NCBI RefSeq assembly: GCF_026988555.1
Contig: NZ_JALSLB010000036.1
Coordinates: 1-56,850, forward strand
DNA: 56,850 nucleotides
Direction of reading: 5' to 3'
From: Thermococcus sp.
GTDB lineage: Archaea > Methanobacteriota_B > Thermococci > Thermococcales > Thermococcaceae
In this document: positions 51,492 to 56,850 of the stretch, piece after piece
Layout: each line of letters starts with the position of its first letter
Numbering within the stretch: the stretch's first letter is position 1
Translations under genes and position numbers: made by a program
The notes under the pieces: model-generated
What the model was told of the DNA's origin: nothing
Seen by the model: the letters and a program-made list of their open reading frames with translations, nothing else
The model's database searches: none

Positions 51492-51695
51492 ACTAACACC
51501 ACCTTTTAGTTAGCCAAACAATCTAAAATATTATTCTCCAAGTTCCACTCACGGAATTGGAGAGTATAGTAACAGTTCTTGTTAGTATGAGGGGTTTGGT
51601 GGCGATTGGAGTTGGTTGTTCGCGGGAAAGTTTTTGGAAAGACGGATAATATACAGAGGCTGTTAGTATCTTGAACGTTAACATCCATACGAAAG
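51492..51695. promoter_or_regulatory. 204-bp noncoding region with repeated GTTAGTAT motif
   Basis: No gene is supported here; a 66-codon open frame across it has no ribosome site and low complexity of coding pattern. GTTAGTAT occurs at 51581-51588 and 51662-51669 and, on the other strand, at 51490-51497 over the start of the winged-helix gene. Two GTTAAC hexamers lie at about 51677 and 51695. The repeats may be binding sites for the neighbouring winged-helix protein. Confidence 0.35.
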
Positions 51696-51839
51696 TTAAC
51701 GGTCATTTTTCAACCCCCAATACAGCCATGGCATGACTTTCTCAGAGCCGCACTTTGGGCATTTATCTGGTACAGTAAGCCTCTTCCAAGTGTGGCCACA
51801 GTCGAGACACTTCCATTCGGGCCTCAAATCTTTAAACAC
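51696..51839 (-). CDS. Small zinc-ribbon protein (47 aa)
   Basis: A 47-residue gene, short enough to be missed by length filters. It reads MFKDLRPEWKCLDCGHTWKR then LTVPDKCPKCGSEKVMPWLY and ends WGLKNDR. Two CxxC pairs (residues 11-14 and 27-30) form a rubredoxin-like zinc ribbon, the kind found in small archaeal and viral transcription or translation factors. GTG 51839 is preceded by GGAGGTGA with six bases between. The start lies inside the last codons of the upstream gene (8-base overlap), so translation is coupled to it. It probably binds nucleic acid or a protein partner. Confidence 0.75.
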   Translation of the reverse strand: MFKDLRPEWKCLDCGHTWKRLTVPDKCPKCGSEKVMPWLYWGLKNDR

Positions 51840-52410
51840 CAACCTTCACCTCCACAGGCTCCTCTTCCATGCGTATTATAATCTCCTCTGGAGTCTCCAA
51901 CGCCACAAAATCCAGGCCATTGACTATGAACTCAGCCTTTCTGACCATCGAGAAGATGAGAGCCTTGTATTCGTCGAGCGTCATCTTGCAGGCGCTCTTG
52001 AGGAACTCCCTCTCACTTTCATGCTCCTTGAGGAACTCTCTATAAAGCTCCCCGAGCACTTCCCTCTCGGCCTTCAGCATGCCGGCAGGAGTTCCCCTGT
52101 ACTTCTCCTGGTAGCGCTTCCGTATGAGCCTACCAACTCTAGTCCTCCCATCCCAATACCGCCCCTTCCTCTTTTCCCACTCCTTCACGAGCTGTCTTTC
52201 GAGTTCAAAGATTTCCATAGCTTCCTCGTCTGGTTCGAAGAACGGGCACTTTCTCGCGTAAGTTGAGGAGACGTAGAGGGAGAAGTCCGCCTCCCCAAGG
52301 CCATACGTGCAGAAACCCCTCTTCCTAATATTGTCTTTGAAGCGCTCCTCATAGATCCTGATGAAGTGCCTACACACCCTACAACTCCTTCCAACCTCAC
52401 TCACGGCCAT
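51832..52410 (-). CDS. Hypothetical element protein with Cys-rich N-terminus
   Basis: A 192-residue soluble protein. The N-terminal 60 residues have a CxxC pair (CRVCRHF) plus two more cysteines (GFCTYG, RKCPFFEP), a likely metal site. The remainder is strongly helical and charged (EIFELERQLVKEWEKRKGRY, RLIRKRYQEKYRGTPAGMLK) and ends in EEEPVEVKVGV. ATG 52410 follows AAGGAG; GTG 52413 is directly adjacent and is an alternative. It overlaps the next gene upstream by about 14 bp and the zinc-ribbon gene downstream. Function unknown; nucleic-acid binding is plausible. Confidence 0.65.
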   Translation of the reverse strand: MAVSEVGRSCRVCRHFIRIYEERFKDNIRKRGFCTYGLGEADFSLYVSSTYARKCPFFEPDEEAMEIFELERQLVKEWEKRKGRYWDGRTRVGRLIRKRYQEKYRGTPAGMLKAEREVLGELYREFLKEHESEREFLKSACKMTLDEYKALIFSMVRKAEFIVNGLDFVALETPEEIIIRMEEEPVEVKVGV

Positions 52411-52651
52411 CACGCTCCTTACCTTGCGAGTCGAAAGATTCTTCGACTGCCAAGGTCAGCCAGTCCAAGAACTCCATAATATTCTCGCCTTCTTTTTCTG
52501 TTAGCTCTTTTGTGACATTAGTCCAGTCGAACCTGACAATGTATTTGTGCCGTTTCGAGTCATATCTGAACGTCAATGCGATGTCGTCATGACTCTCATT
52601 GTCCTCAATCTCATAGTAACCCCATTCTATCTTTTTCACCCGAATCGCCAC
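52397..52651 (-). CDS. Small hypothetical element protein (84 aa)
   Basis: An 84-residue acidic protein with a beta-rich N-terminal half (KKIEWGYYEIEDNESHDDIA, LTFRYDSKRHKYIVRFDWTN) and a C-terminal helix (EGENIMEFLDWLTLAVEESF). GTG 52651 is preceded by GGGGTGA and the same 15-bp leader found before the neighbouring gene at 52900. It overlaps the downstream gene start. It is not recognised. Its compact layout and strong ribosome site support it as a real gene of the element operon. Confidence 0.6.
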   Translation of the reverse strand: MAIRVKKIEWGYYEIEDNESHDDIALTFRYDSKRHKYIVRFDWTNVTKELTEKEGENIMEFLDWLTLAVEESFDSQGKERDGRE

Positions 52652-52657
52652 GCCCCG

Positions 52658-52900
52658 TCACCCCTCCTCGATTTTTCCCACGACCTTGTATCCCCGTTTG
52701 AGGAGCTCATCAGTGAGTTTGTTGAGCTCTTCAAGACTGCCCGCATCAACGATGAGAACCATCTCTGCTTCAATGAACTCGCCCCTCATGCACAAATCCC
52801 AATGAGGGCAATTTCTGTCGCACTGCCTGTTGTGGTACGGGTGGTTCTCTTCCTTCAGACAAATCTCAAACCACTTATTCTCAACCCTAACTCTAACCAC
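52658..52900 (-). CDS. Small Cys-rich hypothetical element protein (80 aa)
   Basis: An 80-residue protein with a cysteine cluster CLKEENHPYHNRQCDRNCPH and WDLCMRG (Cys at about residues 14, 27, 31 and 37, with His between), probably a zinc site, followed by an alpha/beta half (EMVLIVDAGSLEELNKLTDELLKRGYKVVG). GTG 52900 has GGAGGTGA at good spacing. The short leader repeats that of the next gene. It might be a small DNA- or RNA-binding accessory protein. Not recognised. Confidence 0.6.
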   Translation of the reverse strand: MVRVRVENKWFEICLKEENHPYHNRQCDRNCPHWDLCMRGEFIEAEMVLIVDAGSLEELNKLTDELLKRGYKVVGKIEEG

Positions 52901-52906
52901 GCCCCG

Positions 52907-53446
52907 TCACCTCCTTTCGAGGAGGAATTTTAAGTCGGTCCTGAGGTCTTCGAGAGAGTTTGAAACGATTAAGTCATCCATGTCTAAAATTGCATAATAA
53001 TCCCGCTTCTTGCCCTCATACCGAGTCTCGAACTGAGGCTTCACATTTAAAACGTTGAACATGACGAACTTCTCCCCGCCAATGCTAACGAAATAGTAAA
53101 GAGGGACCCTCAGCATTCTGGCAACCCTGCGAATCCTGAGGAACTGCCCGCCATTCAACTCCAACTCCCGGCCTTCGACAGTTCTCGGGCTCTTGAACTT
53201 TAACTCAAAAGCTGCTAACACTTTCTCGTCCCTAAAGCGCCCGAACCGGTCATAAACCGGCTTGAAGAGTATTGAATCCACATCAGTCATCCTGTACTGC
53301 CTGTAAAACAAGTGCTCAATAAGCCTGCTGAAGTACATCCTATTCCTCCCATCCTTCACCATGCGCTCCATGTAATCAAAAGCCGGGTCAAAATAATTCG
53401 GGCCCGCCTTCACATCAAAATGAACCATAGTAGCGCGGGAAGCCAT
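52907..53446 (-). CDS. PD-(D/E)XK nuclease-like protein
   Basis: A 179-residue protein with the pattern of a small PD-(D/E)XK nuclease or Holliday-junction resolvase: an N-terminal helix (FDYMERMVKDGRNRMYFSRL), DVDSILFKPVYD with the first metal Asp, then EKVLAAFELKFKSPRTV carrying E-x-K, followed by GGQFLRIRRVARMLRVPLYY, where a Gln starts the next helix as in Hjc-like enzymes. It would cut or resolve DNA during replication or maintenance of the element. GGAGGTGA precedes ATG 53446, and the start shares one base with the stop of the upstream gene. Activity is inferred only from the motif order. Confidence 0.7.
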   Translation of the reverse strand: MASRATMVHFDVKAGPNYFDPAFDYMERMVKDGRNRMYFSRLIEHLFYRQYRMTDVDSILFKPVYDRFGRFRDEKVLAAFELKFKSPRTVEGRELELNGGQFLRIRRVARMLRVPLYYFVSIGGEKFVMFNVLNVKPQFETRYEGKKRDYYAILDMDDLIVSNSLEDLRTDLKFLLERR

Positions 53447-53736
53447 CAACTCACCTCCGCTAAAGCGGTTTTAATGACCTCATCCAATGGCTTCAGCAAC
53501 TCCTCCGCTCTGATAGGCTTCATCCTGTGCGCTCTTTTTGGAGCGAGGCTGATGTCCATGACCTCCGCGTGGCCATCTCCTGACATCTTCCACGCCTGCG
53601 TCTCCAAATACACCCGCAACAGCCACCTCTCGTAAGCCCTCTTCGCCACCTCATAATCCTCAGCCTCAATGACAACCTCTTCAAAAACCAACTGCCTTCC
53701 CCCATCCCTCACCTCAAAAAAACCGTAAGCCTTCAT
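53446..53736 (-). CDS. Small hypothetical element protein (96 aa)
   Basis: A 96-residue protein with an antiparallel-looking start (YGFFEVRDGGRQLVFEEVVI), a long helix (DYEVAKRAYERWLLRVYLET) and a basic segment (APKRAHRMKP) before a final helix. GGAGGTGA lies four bases before the ATG. The start overlaps the upstream stop by four bases (ATGA), and its stop overlaps the nuclease-like gene. It is part of the same tightly packed operon. Not recognised. Confidence 0.62.
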   Translation of the reverse strand: MKAYGFFEVRDGGRQLVFEEVVIEAEDYEVAKRAYERWLLRVYLETQAWKMSGDGHAEVMDISLAPKRAHRMKPIRAEELLKPLDEVIKTALAEVS

Positions 53737-54074
53737 GCCCTCACCTCCCTGAGGGCCTCAAGGAATCCCTCGTAGTATTCACCGCCGCCCTCAAACTGCT
53801 TCATGAACTTCGCCTTCTCCTCCAGCTCCTGAATCCGCTTCTCCAGCTTCTTCAACCTCTGTAAAGCCGCGTTAATAACCTCCAGCCGCCCCTCCTCGTA
53901 AGCCGCCTTGAGGGGCTCATTCCTGAGAGAATACGAAAACCTCAAATTCTCCGCCCTGGCCCTTTCGCGCTCAAGCCACGCTACCACGTCCGCCACTGTG
54001 GGCCTTTCGGCCTGCTCCAACACCGCCCGCTCCCGAGCCACAAACTCCCAAAACCCGGCTTCCAACTCAGACAT
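53733..54074 (-). CDS. Coiled-coil hypothetical element protein
   Basis: A 113-residue, highly helical protein with an N-terminal acidic region (MSELEAGFWEFVARERAVLE), a central helix, and a coiled-coil segment (LQRLKKLEKRIQELEEKAKF) with regular leucine and charge spacing. The third Met of the open frame (54074) has GGAGGTGA six bases upstream and is chosen; the first Met abuts the ribosome site. It overlaps the RHH/coiled-coil gene upstream. A structural or oligomerisation role is possible; not recognised. Confidence 0.62.
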   Translation of the reverse strand: MSELEAGFWEFVARERAVLEQAERPTVADVVAWLERERARAENLRFSYSLRNEPLKAAYEEGRLEVINAALQRLKKLEKRIQELEEKAKFMKQFEGGGEYYEGFLEALREVRA

Positions 54075-54759
54075 CTGCATTCACCTCCAGCTTCTTAACC
54101 TTCCAGCCGAGGAGACCGACCTCATGCGAAGGCTCAAGAACGAGGCCGAGCTCCTTAGAAACGAAAACCTTGCCCCCAAGCACAAACCAACGCTTCTGGA
54201 ACGCTTCTGCCTTCTTCATCAACGCCTCGCCCTTCTCAGAATAACCAAGCCTCCTGAACAATTCGAGGAGCTTGAGCTCCTTATAAGTAGAGAGAACTTG
54301 ATGAATTTCTTCCCTAAGCTCAGTAGCTTCACGGTCTTTCTTCGACAATTGTTCCATTTTGAGCTTCTCAAGTTGGAGAACAAGTCTCTCGATTTTCTTG
54401 TCTCTCTTCTCTAATTCTTCTTGCAGTTTTTCAATGATTTTGTCTTTCTTCTCGTTCTCTTTAATTAGATGGGCCGTGAACTCTTTTTCTTGTTCCAGAA
54501 GCTCTTCCAACTCCCTGACCTTGGCCATTAGGTCAATGATGTTCTGGTTTCTGTGTTCAAGAAGCAAAATAAACCCCTTCGGCCTTGATATACCCAACTT
54601 CTTACACATCTCATCAAATTCAAGAAACTTTGATTGTGGCACGTTCATTGAAAGTAGACGCAATGGTTCTCCGTATTCAGAAGGCCTTCCCGGGCCGGCC
54701 CTGACTTTCTTTCGTTTTCTGGCCATGGGGAAAACACCTTCATAGACCAGTGTTTCCAT
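54067..54759 (-). CDS. RHH-like DNA-binding protein with long coiled coil
   Basis: A 230-residue protein. An Arg/Lys-rich start (MARKRKKVRAGPGRPSEYGE) leads to a ribbon-helix-helix-like segment (PLRLLSMNVPQSKFLEFDEM ... GISRPKGFILLLEHR). A long coiled coil follows (about residues 75-160; for example LEELLEQEKEFTAHLIKENE and KLQEELEKRDKKIERLVLQL), then a C-terminal globular end (RWFVLGGKVFVSKELGLVLE). It is probably a partition- or replication-type DNA-binding protein of the element. ATG 54759 has GGTGG six bases upstream and overlaps the previous gene; ATG 54726 is possible but with poorer spacing. Confidence 0.65.
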   Translation of the reverse strand: METLVYEGVFPMARKRKKVRAGPGRPSEYGEPLRLLSMNVPQSKFLEFDEMCKKLGISRPKGFILLLEHRNQNIIDLMAKVRELEELLEQEKEFTAHLIKENEKKDKIIEKLQEELEKRDKKIERLVLQLEKLKMEQLSKKDREATELREEIHQVLSTYKELKLLELFRRLGYSEKGEALMKKAEAFQKRWFVLGGKVFVSKELGLVLEPSHEVGLLGWKVKKLEVNADV

Positions 54760-54931
54760 TGGAGACCACCAGAAGCTTATTTGCCTTGTAGAACTCCCAC
54801 ATGTCGAGGATTAGGTCCCCCCAACTCATTTTGTGCTCATTTTTGTATCTCTCCATCTCTTTGACCGCATCGGGAGGCAGAAGTGCGTCAATTCTGACAC
54901 TCCGAACCCCATACTTTGGTTTCCGTCCCAT
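54740..54931 (-). CDS. Ribbon-helix-helix regulator, small (63 aa)
   Basis: A 63-residue protein starting MGRKPKYGVRSVRIDALLPP and continuing DAVKEMERYKNEHKMSWGDLILDMWEFYKA. The basic beta-strand (RSVRIDALLP) and two helices fit a ribbon-helix-helix repressor such as CopG. The open frame extends 108 bp further upstream through the promoter, so I chose ATG 54931, which has GGTGA five bases before it. The operator-like repeats at 54944-54965 lie directly upstream. It probably represses the operon it heads. Copy-number control, as for CopG in plasmids, is possible. Confidence 0.7.
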   Translation of the reverse strand: MGRKPKYGVRSVRIDALLPPDAVKEMERYKNEHKMSWGDLILDMWEFYKANKLLVVSNGNTGL

Positions 54932-54943
54932 CGTCATCACCTT

Positions 54944-54965
54944 GTGAGTATATTGCTCACGTGAG
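54944..54965. promoter_or_regulatory. Three GTGAG half-sites upstream of RHH gene, candidate operator
   Basis: GTGAG (54944-54948), CTCAC (54956-54960) and GTGAG (54961-54965) make one inverted pair with a seven-base gap and one perfect ten-base palindrome CTCACGTGAG. They lie between a TATA-like GCTTATAAG (complement of 54983-54991) and the ATG at 54931. RHH dimers usually bind such paired half-sites cooperatively, so autoregulation by the downstream gene is likely. Confidence 0.6.
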
Positions 54966-55141
54966 TAAATTACACACACAAACTTATAAGCTTTTTGGTC
55001 TGCCGTAATATTTACAAAACCGTTGCGTAAAATGTACAATTTTGGCAGAATTTTTACTGTATAAATTTAGAGCTCAAGAAAGCGGTCATGAGAGGTCTGT
55101 ATCAATCTGTAAAAGGGGTGAGATAGCTTAGAATAGATGAA

Positions 55142-55164
55142 TTAATAATTACTGTAATTATTAA
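55142..55164. other. 23-bp perfect AT-rich palindrome
   Basis: TTAATAATTAC (55142-55152), one T, then GTAATTATTAA (55154-55164) are exact inverted complements. It overlaps the stop codon of the AbrB gene and lies about 200 bp upstream of the RHH gene in the 229-bp noncoding stretch 54932-55160. It may be a terminator hairpin of the AbrB gene, a regulator site or an origin-associated site. Nothing else is visible in this stretch apart from AT-rich sequence and the RHH promoter. Confidence 0.6.
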
Positions 55165-55598
55165 ACTTGAAATAAATAACTATAACTAAGCTGTTTGAGC
55201 AAGTTGTATTCCTCTCCAGGGGACATGATTTTTGCCTGAGAAAAGGCCTGAATACGCTTCATTAACTCTTTTCCTTGTGGACTTATAAGCTTGTCGAATT
55301 TATGGATGGCTAAGATGAGAACTTCTACGGCATCTCTATGAGATAGATTCAACTCTACACGGGCGTTTGTTGGTACGACAATGTATCCTCTGACTCCAAC
55401 TTTTGCAATAATGAATGCACTGCCCAATATTTGGACAACTTTAGATTCACTATTCAATTCTATCTTTCTGATAACAGCCTCTACATAATCGTTCCCCTCT
55501 ATTCCTAAAACTTCCCTATCCCCTTTGGGGATTAAGACTCTGCCCTTTGGATCAAGTCTTGCATGAAACTTTGCGAGTGGTTCTTTGCTTTCCCTCAC
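55161..55598 (-). CDS. Double AbrB/SpoVT domain protein
   Basis: A 145-residue protein containing two swapped-hairpin AbrB-like units: FHARLDPKGRVLIPKGDREVLGIEGNDYVEAVI (about residues 11-43) and FIIAKVGVRGYIVVPTNARVELNLSHRDAVEVLIL (about residues 62-96), followed by a helical C-terminus. The duplication lets one chain form what is usually a dimeric DNA-binding unit. It is likely a regulator of the element, acting on the divergent control region beside it. GTG 55598 has GAGGTGA four bases upstream; an ATG at 55616 precedes the ribosome site and is unlikely. Confidence 0.75.
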   Translation of the reverse strand: MRESKEPLAKFHARLDPKGRVLIPKGDREVLGIEGNDYVEAVIRKIELNSESKVVQILGSAFIIAKVGVRGYIVVPTNARVELNLSHRDAVEVLILAIHKFDKLISPQGKELMKRIQAFSQAKIMSPGEEYNLLKQLSYSYLFQV

Positions 55599-55768
55599 TG
55601 TCTCACCTCTTCGCATGCTGATTTTACGAATTATTCTTACGGTATGAATGTTTAAAAGGTTTGAGAAAATTTCTCGTGGGTGGGATTTTTACCCTTAGCG
55701 TGAATTACCCACAATCCTTTTAATTTCCTTTTGAGTAATTTTTACGTAAGGAATAAATGGTGGTGCTC
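55599..55768. promoter_or_regulatory. Divergent control region with inverted repeats
   Basis: Between the AbrB-like and coiled-coil genes. GTGGGT (55676-55681) and ACCCAC (55707-55712) form a perfect inverted pair around an AT-rich centre. The segments ATTATTCTTACG (55630-55641 region) and CGTAAGGAATAAAT (55745-55758 region) form a longer imperfect inverted pair placed near the two gene starts. They are candidate operators for the AbrB-like protein. Confidence 0.4.
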
Positions 55769-56794
55769 ATGGGATTCGGCGACTTCTTTAAGAAAGTTGG
55801 AGAAGCCACTAAAAAGGCAATGGATAAAGCCGCCAAGGAAGCGAGGTATCGCGCCAAGGCGCTTGAGATTAAACGGGAAATTGCAGAGGCAGAGAGAAGA
55901 TTTAAAGAAGAAGTTACGAGAAAGGAGTTTGAGGCTAAGCGAGAAATTCTTTCTCAGCTTAAGATGAGGCAGCTTGAGGCTGTTTGTGCTGCTAAAGGTA
56001 TTCCTACTTACCGAACACAAATAGTGAATGGGGAGGAACGCCGTTACAAAATAAGGAACAAAGACGAGCTGATTGATGTTGTGGCAAGTCATTTAACCGT
56101 GGAGGAAGTCGCCGAGGTCGCGAAGAGGTATAAGGTAAAGTCTCGGCATGTAGTTCAGCACTTCACGAAGTGGCTTGAAGAGGCCAATGAGGCTCTAAAG
56201 GCCTTCAAGGAGCAGAAGCAGAAAGAGCTTGAGGAATACAAGGCTCAACTTTTTGGAGAGGAATCTCATGAGATTGCTTCCATTGAGCTTGAGTCTGAGA
56301 CTGTTGAATCTCTTGGTGGAGAGGAGCTTGGAGGGTATTCACTTGAAGAGGACAACCATCAGCCCGAACTTGATGTTGTAGATATTCTCTTTGATTTCGA
56401 GCCGGAAACTGTGAGGGATGAAGAGGATCTTGAAAAGCAGCTTTATCAGTACCTTAGGGCACGCCTTGGGAGGCGTGTTGTCCGCCAGTATCCTGTTGGA
56501 GATCAGAAGATTGATATTGCTATTGATGGCAATGTTGGGATTGAACTCAAGATTGCTGAGAGTCGGAGTAAGCTCCAGCGTCTTGTGGGGCAGGTCTTGG
56601 ACTATGTTGAGTATTTTGACGAGGTTATCGCGGTGATCCTTGATGTTGGAGCCAATGTTGACATTGACAAGTATATAAAGAAACTCCGGAGACTTGGCGC
56701 AAAGGTCATTGTTCTTGAGGGAGACATTAAAAGGAAAGGTCCTTCCAAGGAGATTATTATCAAAGACTCCAGGAGGAAAATAATTATACGGTAG
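55769..56794 (+). CDS. Coiled-coil protein with C-terminal PD-(D/E)XK nuclease-like domain
   Basis: A 341-residue protein on the opposite strand from the rest of the element. The N-terminal 80 residues are a long basic amphipathic helix (MGFGDFFKKVGEATKKAMDK ... EIAEAERRFKEEVTRKEFEA). A middle region has a helix-turn-helix-like part (LTVEEVAEVAKRYKVKSRHV) and an acidic linker (170-215). The C-terminal domain (about 220-320) has EKQLYQYLRARLG, a strand with KIDIAIDGN, then VGIELKIAES, the D...E-x-K pattern of PD-(D/E)XK enzymes, and QRLVGQVLDYVEYFD. ATG 55769 follows GGTGG. It could be a replication, restriction or packaging nuclease. No named family is claimed. Confidence 0.65.
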   Translation: MGFGDFFKKVGEATKKAMDKAAKEARYRAKALEIKREIAEAERRFKEEVTRKEFEAKREILSQLKMRQLEAVCAAKGIPTYRTQIVNGEERRYKIRNKDELIDVVASHLTVEEVAEVAKRYKVKSRHVVQHFTKWLEEANEALKAFKEQKQKELEEYKAQLFGEESHEIASIELESETVESLGGEELGGYSLEEDNHQPELDVVDILFDFEPETVRDEEDLEKQLYQYLRARLGRRVVRQYPVGDQKIDIAIDGNVGIELKIAESRSKLQRLVGQVLDYVEYFDEVIAVILDVGANVDIDKYIKKLRRLGAKVIVLEGDIKRKGPSKEIIIKDSRRKIIIR

Positions 56795-56850
56795 TTTCTA
56801 CTTTTTCTTCACTAATAGTTCTTGGCAGTTGTCTAGGGGCTCACCTCGGG
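56795..56850. other. Window end inside the integrated element
   Basis: These 56 bases follow the stop of the coiled-coil nuclease-like gene. They begin with a T-rich tract that could end transcription and finish with CTCACCTCGGG, which on the minus strand contains GAGGTGAG, a probable ribosome site of a gene outside the window. The right border of the element is not reached. Confidence 0.4.

Noticed and set aside
51506-51706. A 66-codon open frame on the minus strand
   Set aside because: It has no ribosome site and overlaps the zinc-ribbon stop; its sequence does not look like a folded protein.

Overview
The window is chromosomal DNA of a hyperthermophilic archaeon of the order Thermococcales, most likely Thermococcus. 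The CRISPR repeat is of the Pyrococcus/Thermococcus type (5' crRNA tag ATTGAAAC). Genes are tightly packed with GGAGGTGA or GGTGA ribosome sites 4-7 nt before starts. Three exported proteins end in a CGP-CTERM tail, a signal typical of Thermococcales, and a likely Thermococcales glycolytic motif lies before phosphoglycerate kinase. The gene set includes TmcA, an ASH-Ski2-like helicase, archaeal TyrRS and a MinD-like ATPase. The species cannot be named from the sequence alone.

Layout. 1-1.8 kb: a 20-repeat CRISPR array read on the minus strand, with its leader on the right and no cas genes. 1.8-14.7 kb: housekeeping and hypothetical genes (Maf, PIN-ATPase-KH protein, MinD, asparagine synthetase, a CWB2-like exported protein, a glycosyltransferase, Sua5, a helical-repeat protein, a nucleotidyltransferase, SerRS) plus an unlisted C/D box guide RNA near 2.4 kb. 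14.8-17.5 kb: a PadR-ferredoxin-ABC exporter operon. The regulator keeps a perfect operator, but the ATPase carries a frameshift and the permease an in-frame amber codon. 17.5-21.7 kb: pgk with a Tgr-type site, divergent from a degenerate Mrr-nuclease/PepSY protein. 21.7-30.2 kb: a minus-strand cluster that reads surface CGP-CTERM protein, lipoprotein-binding protein, fused permease, ATPase, DUF447 protein and secreted metallophosphoesterase. This suggests uptake of a phosphorus-containing or phosphate-ester nutrient.

30-40 kb: TyrRS, an Lrp-type regulator, a Ski2-like helicase, a DUF63 membrane protein, a RecA-like protein without a P-loop, and a biotin ECF transporter (EcfT, EcfA, BioY) with a candidate operator. 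40-42.9 kb: an AT-richer island with two paralogous membrane proteins, flanked by possible gene debris. 42.9-50.7 kb: acylaminoacyl peptidase, RNA cytidine acetyltransferase, a translationally coupled pair of NYN nuclease paralogues (one with a degraded active site), a cation/Ca exchanger and an orphan thiamine-type binding protein.

50.8 kb to the right end: a tRNA-Arg(TCT) gene that overlaps an integrase N-terminal fragment marks the left border of an integrated virus- or plasmid-like element. Its right border is outside the window. The visible part holds a run of small overlapping minus-strand genes (winged helix, zinc ribbon, PD-(D/E)XK nuclease-like, ribbon-helix-helix and coiled-coil proteins), a double-AbrB protein and a divergent coiled-coil protein with a C-terminal nuclease-like domain. 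Several strong palindromes lie in its control regions.
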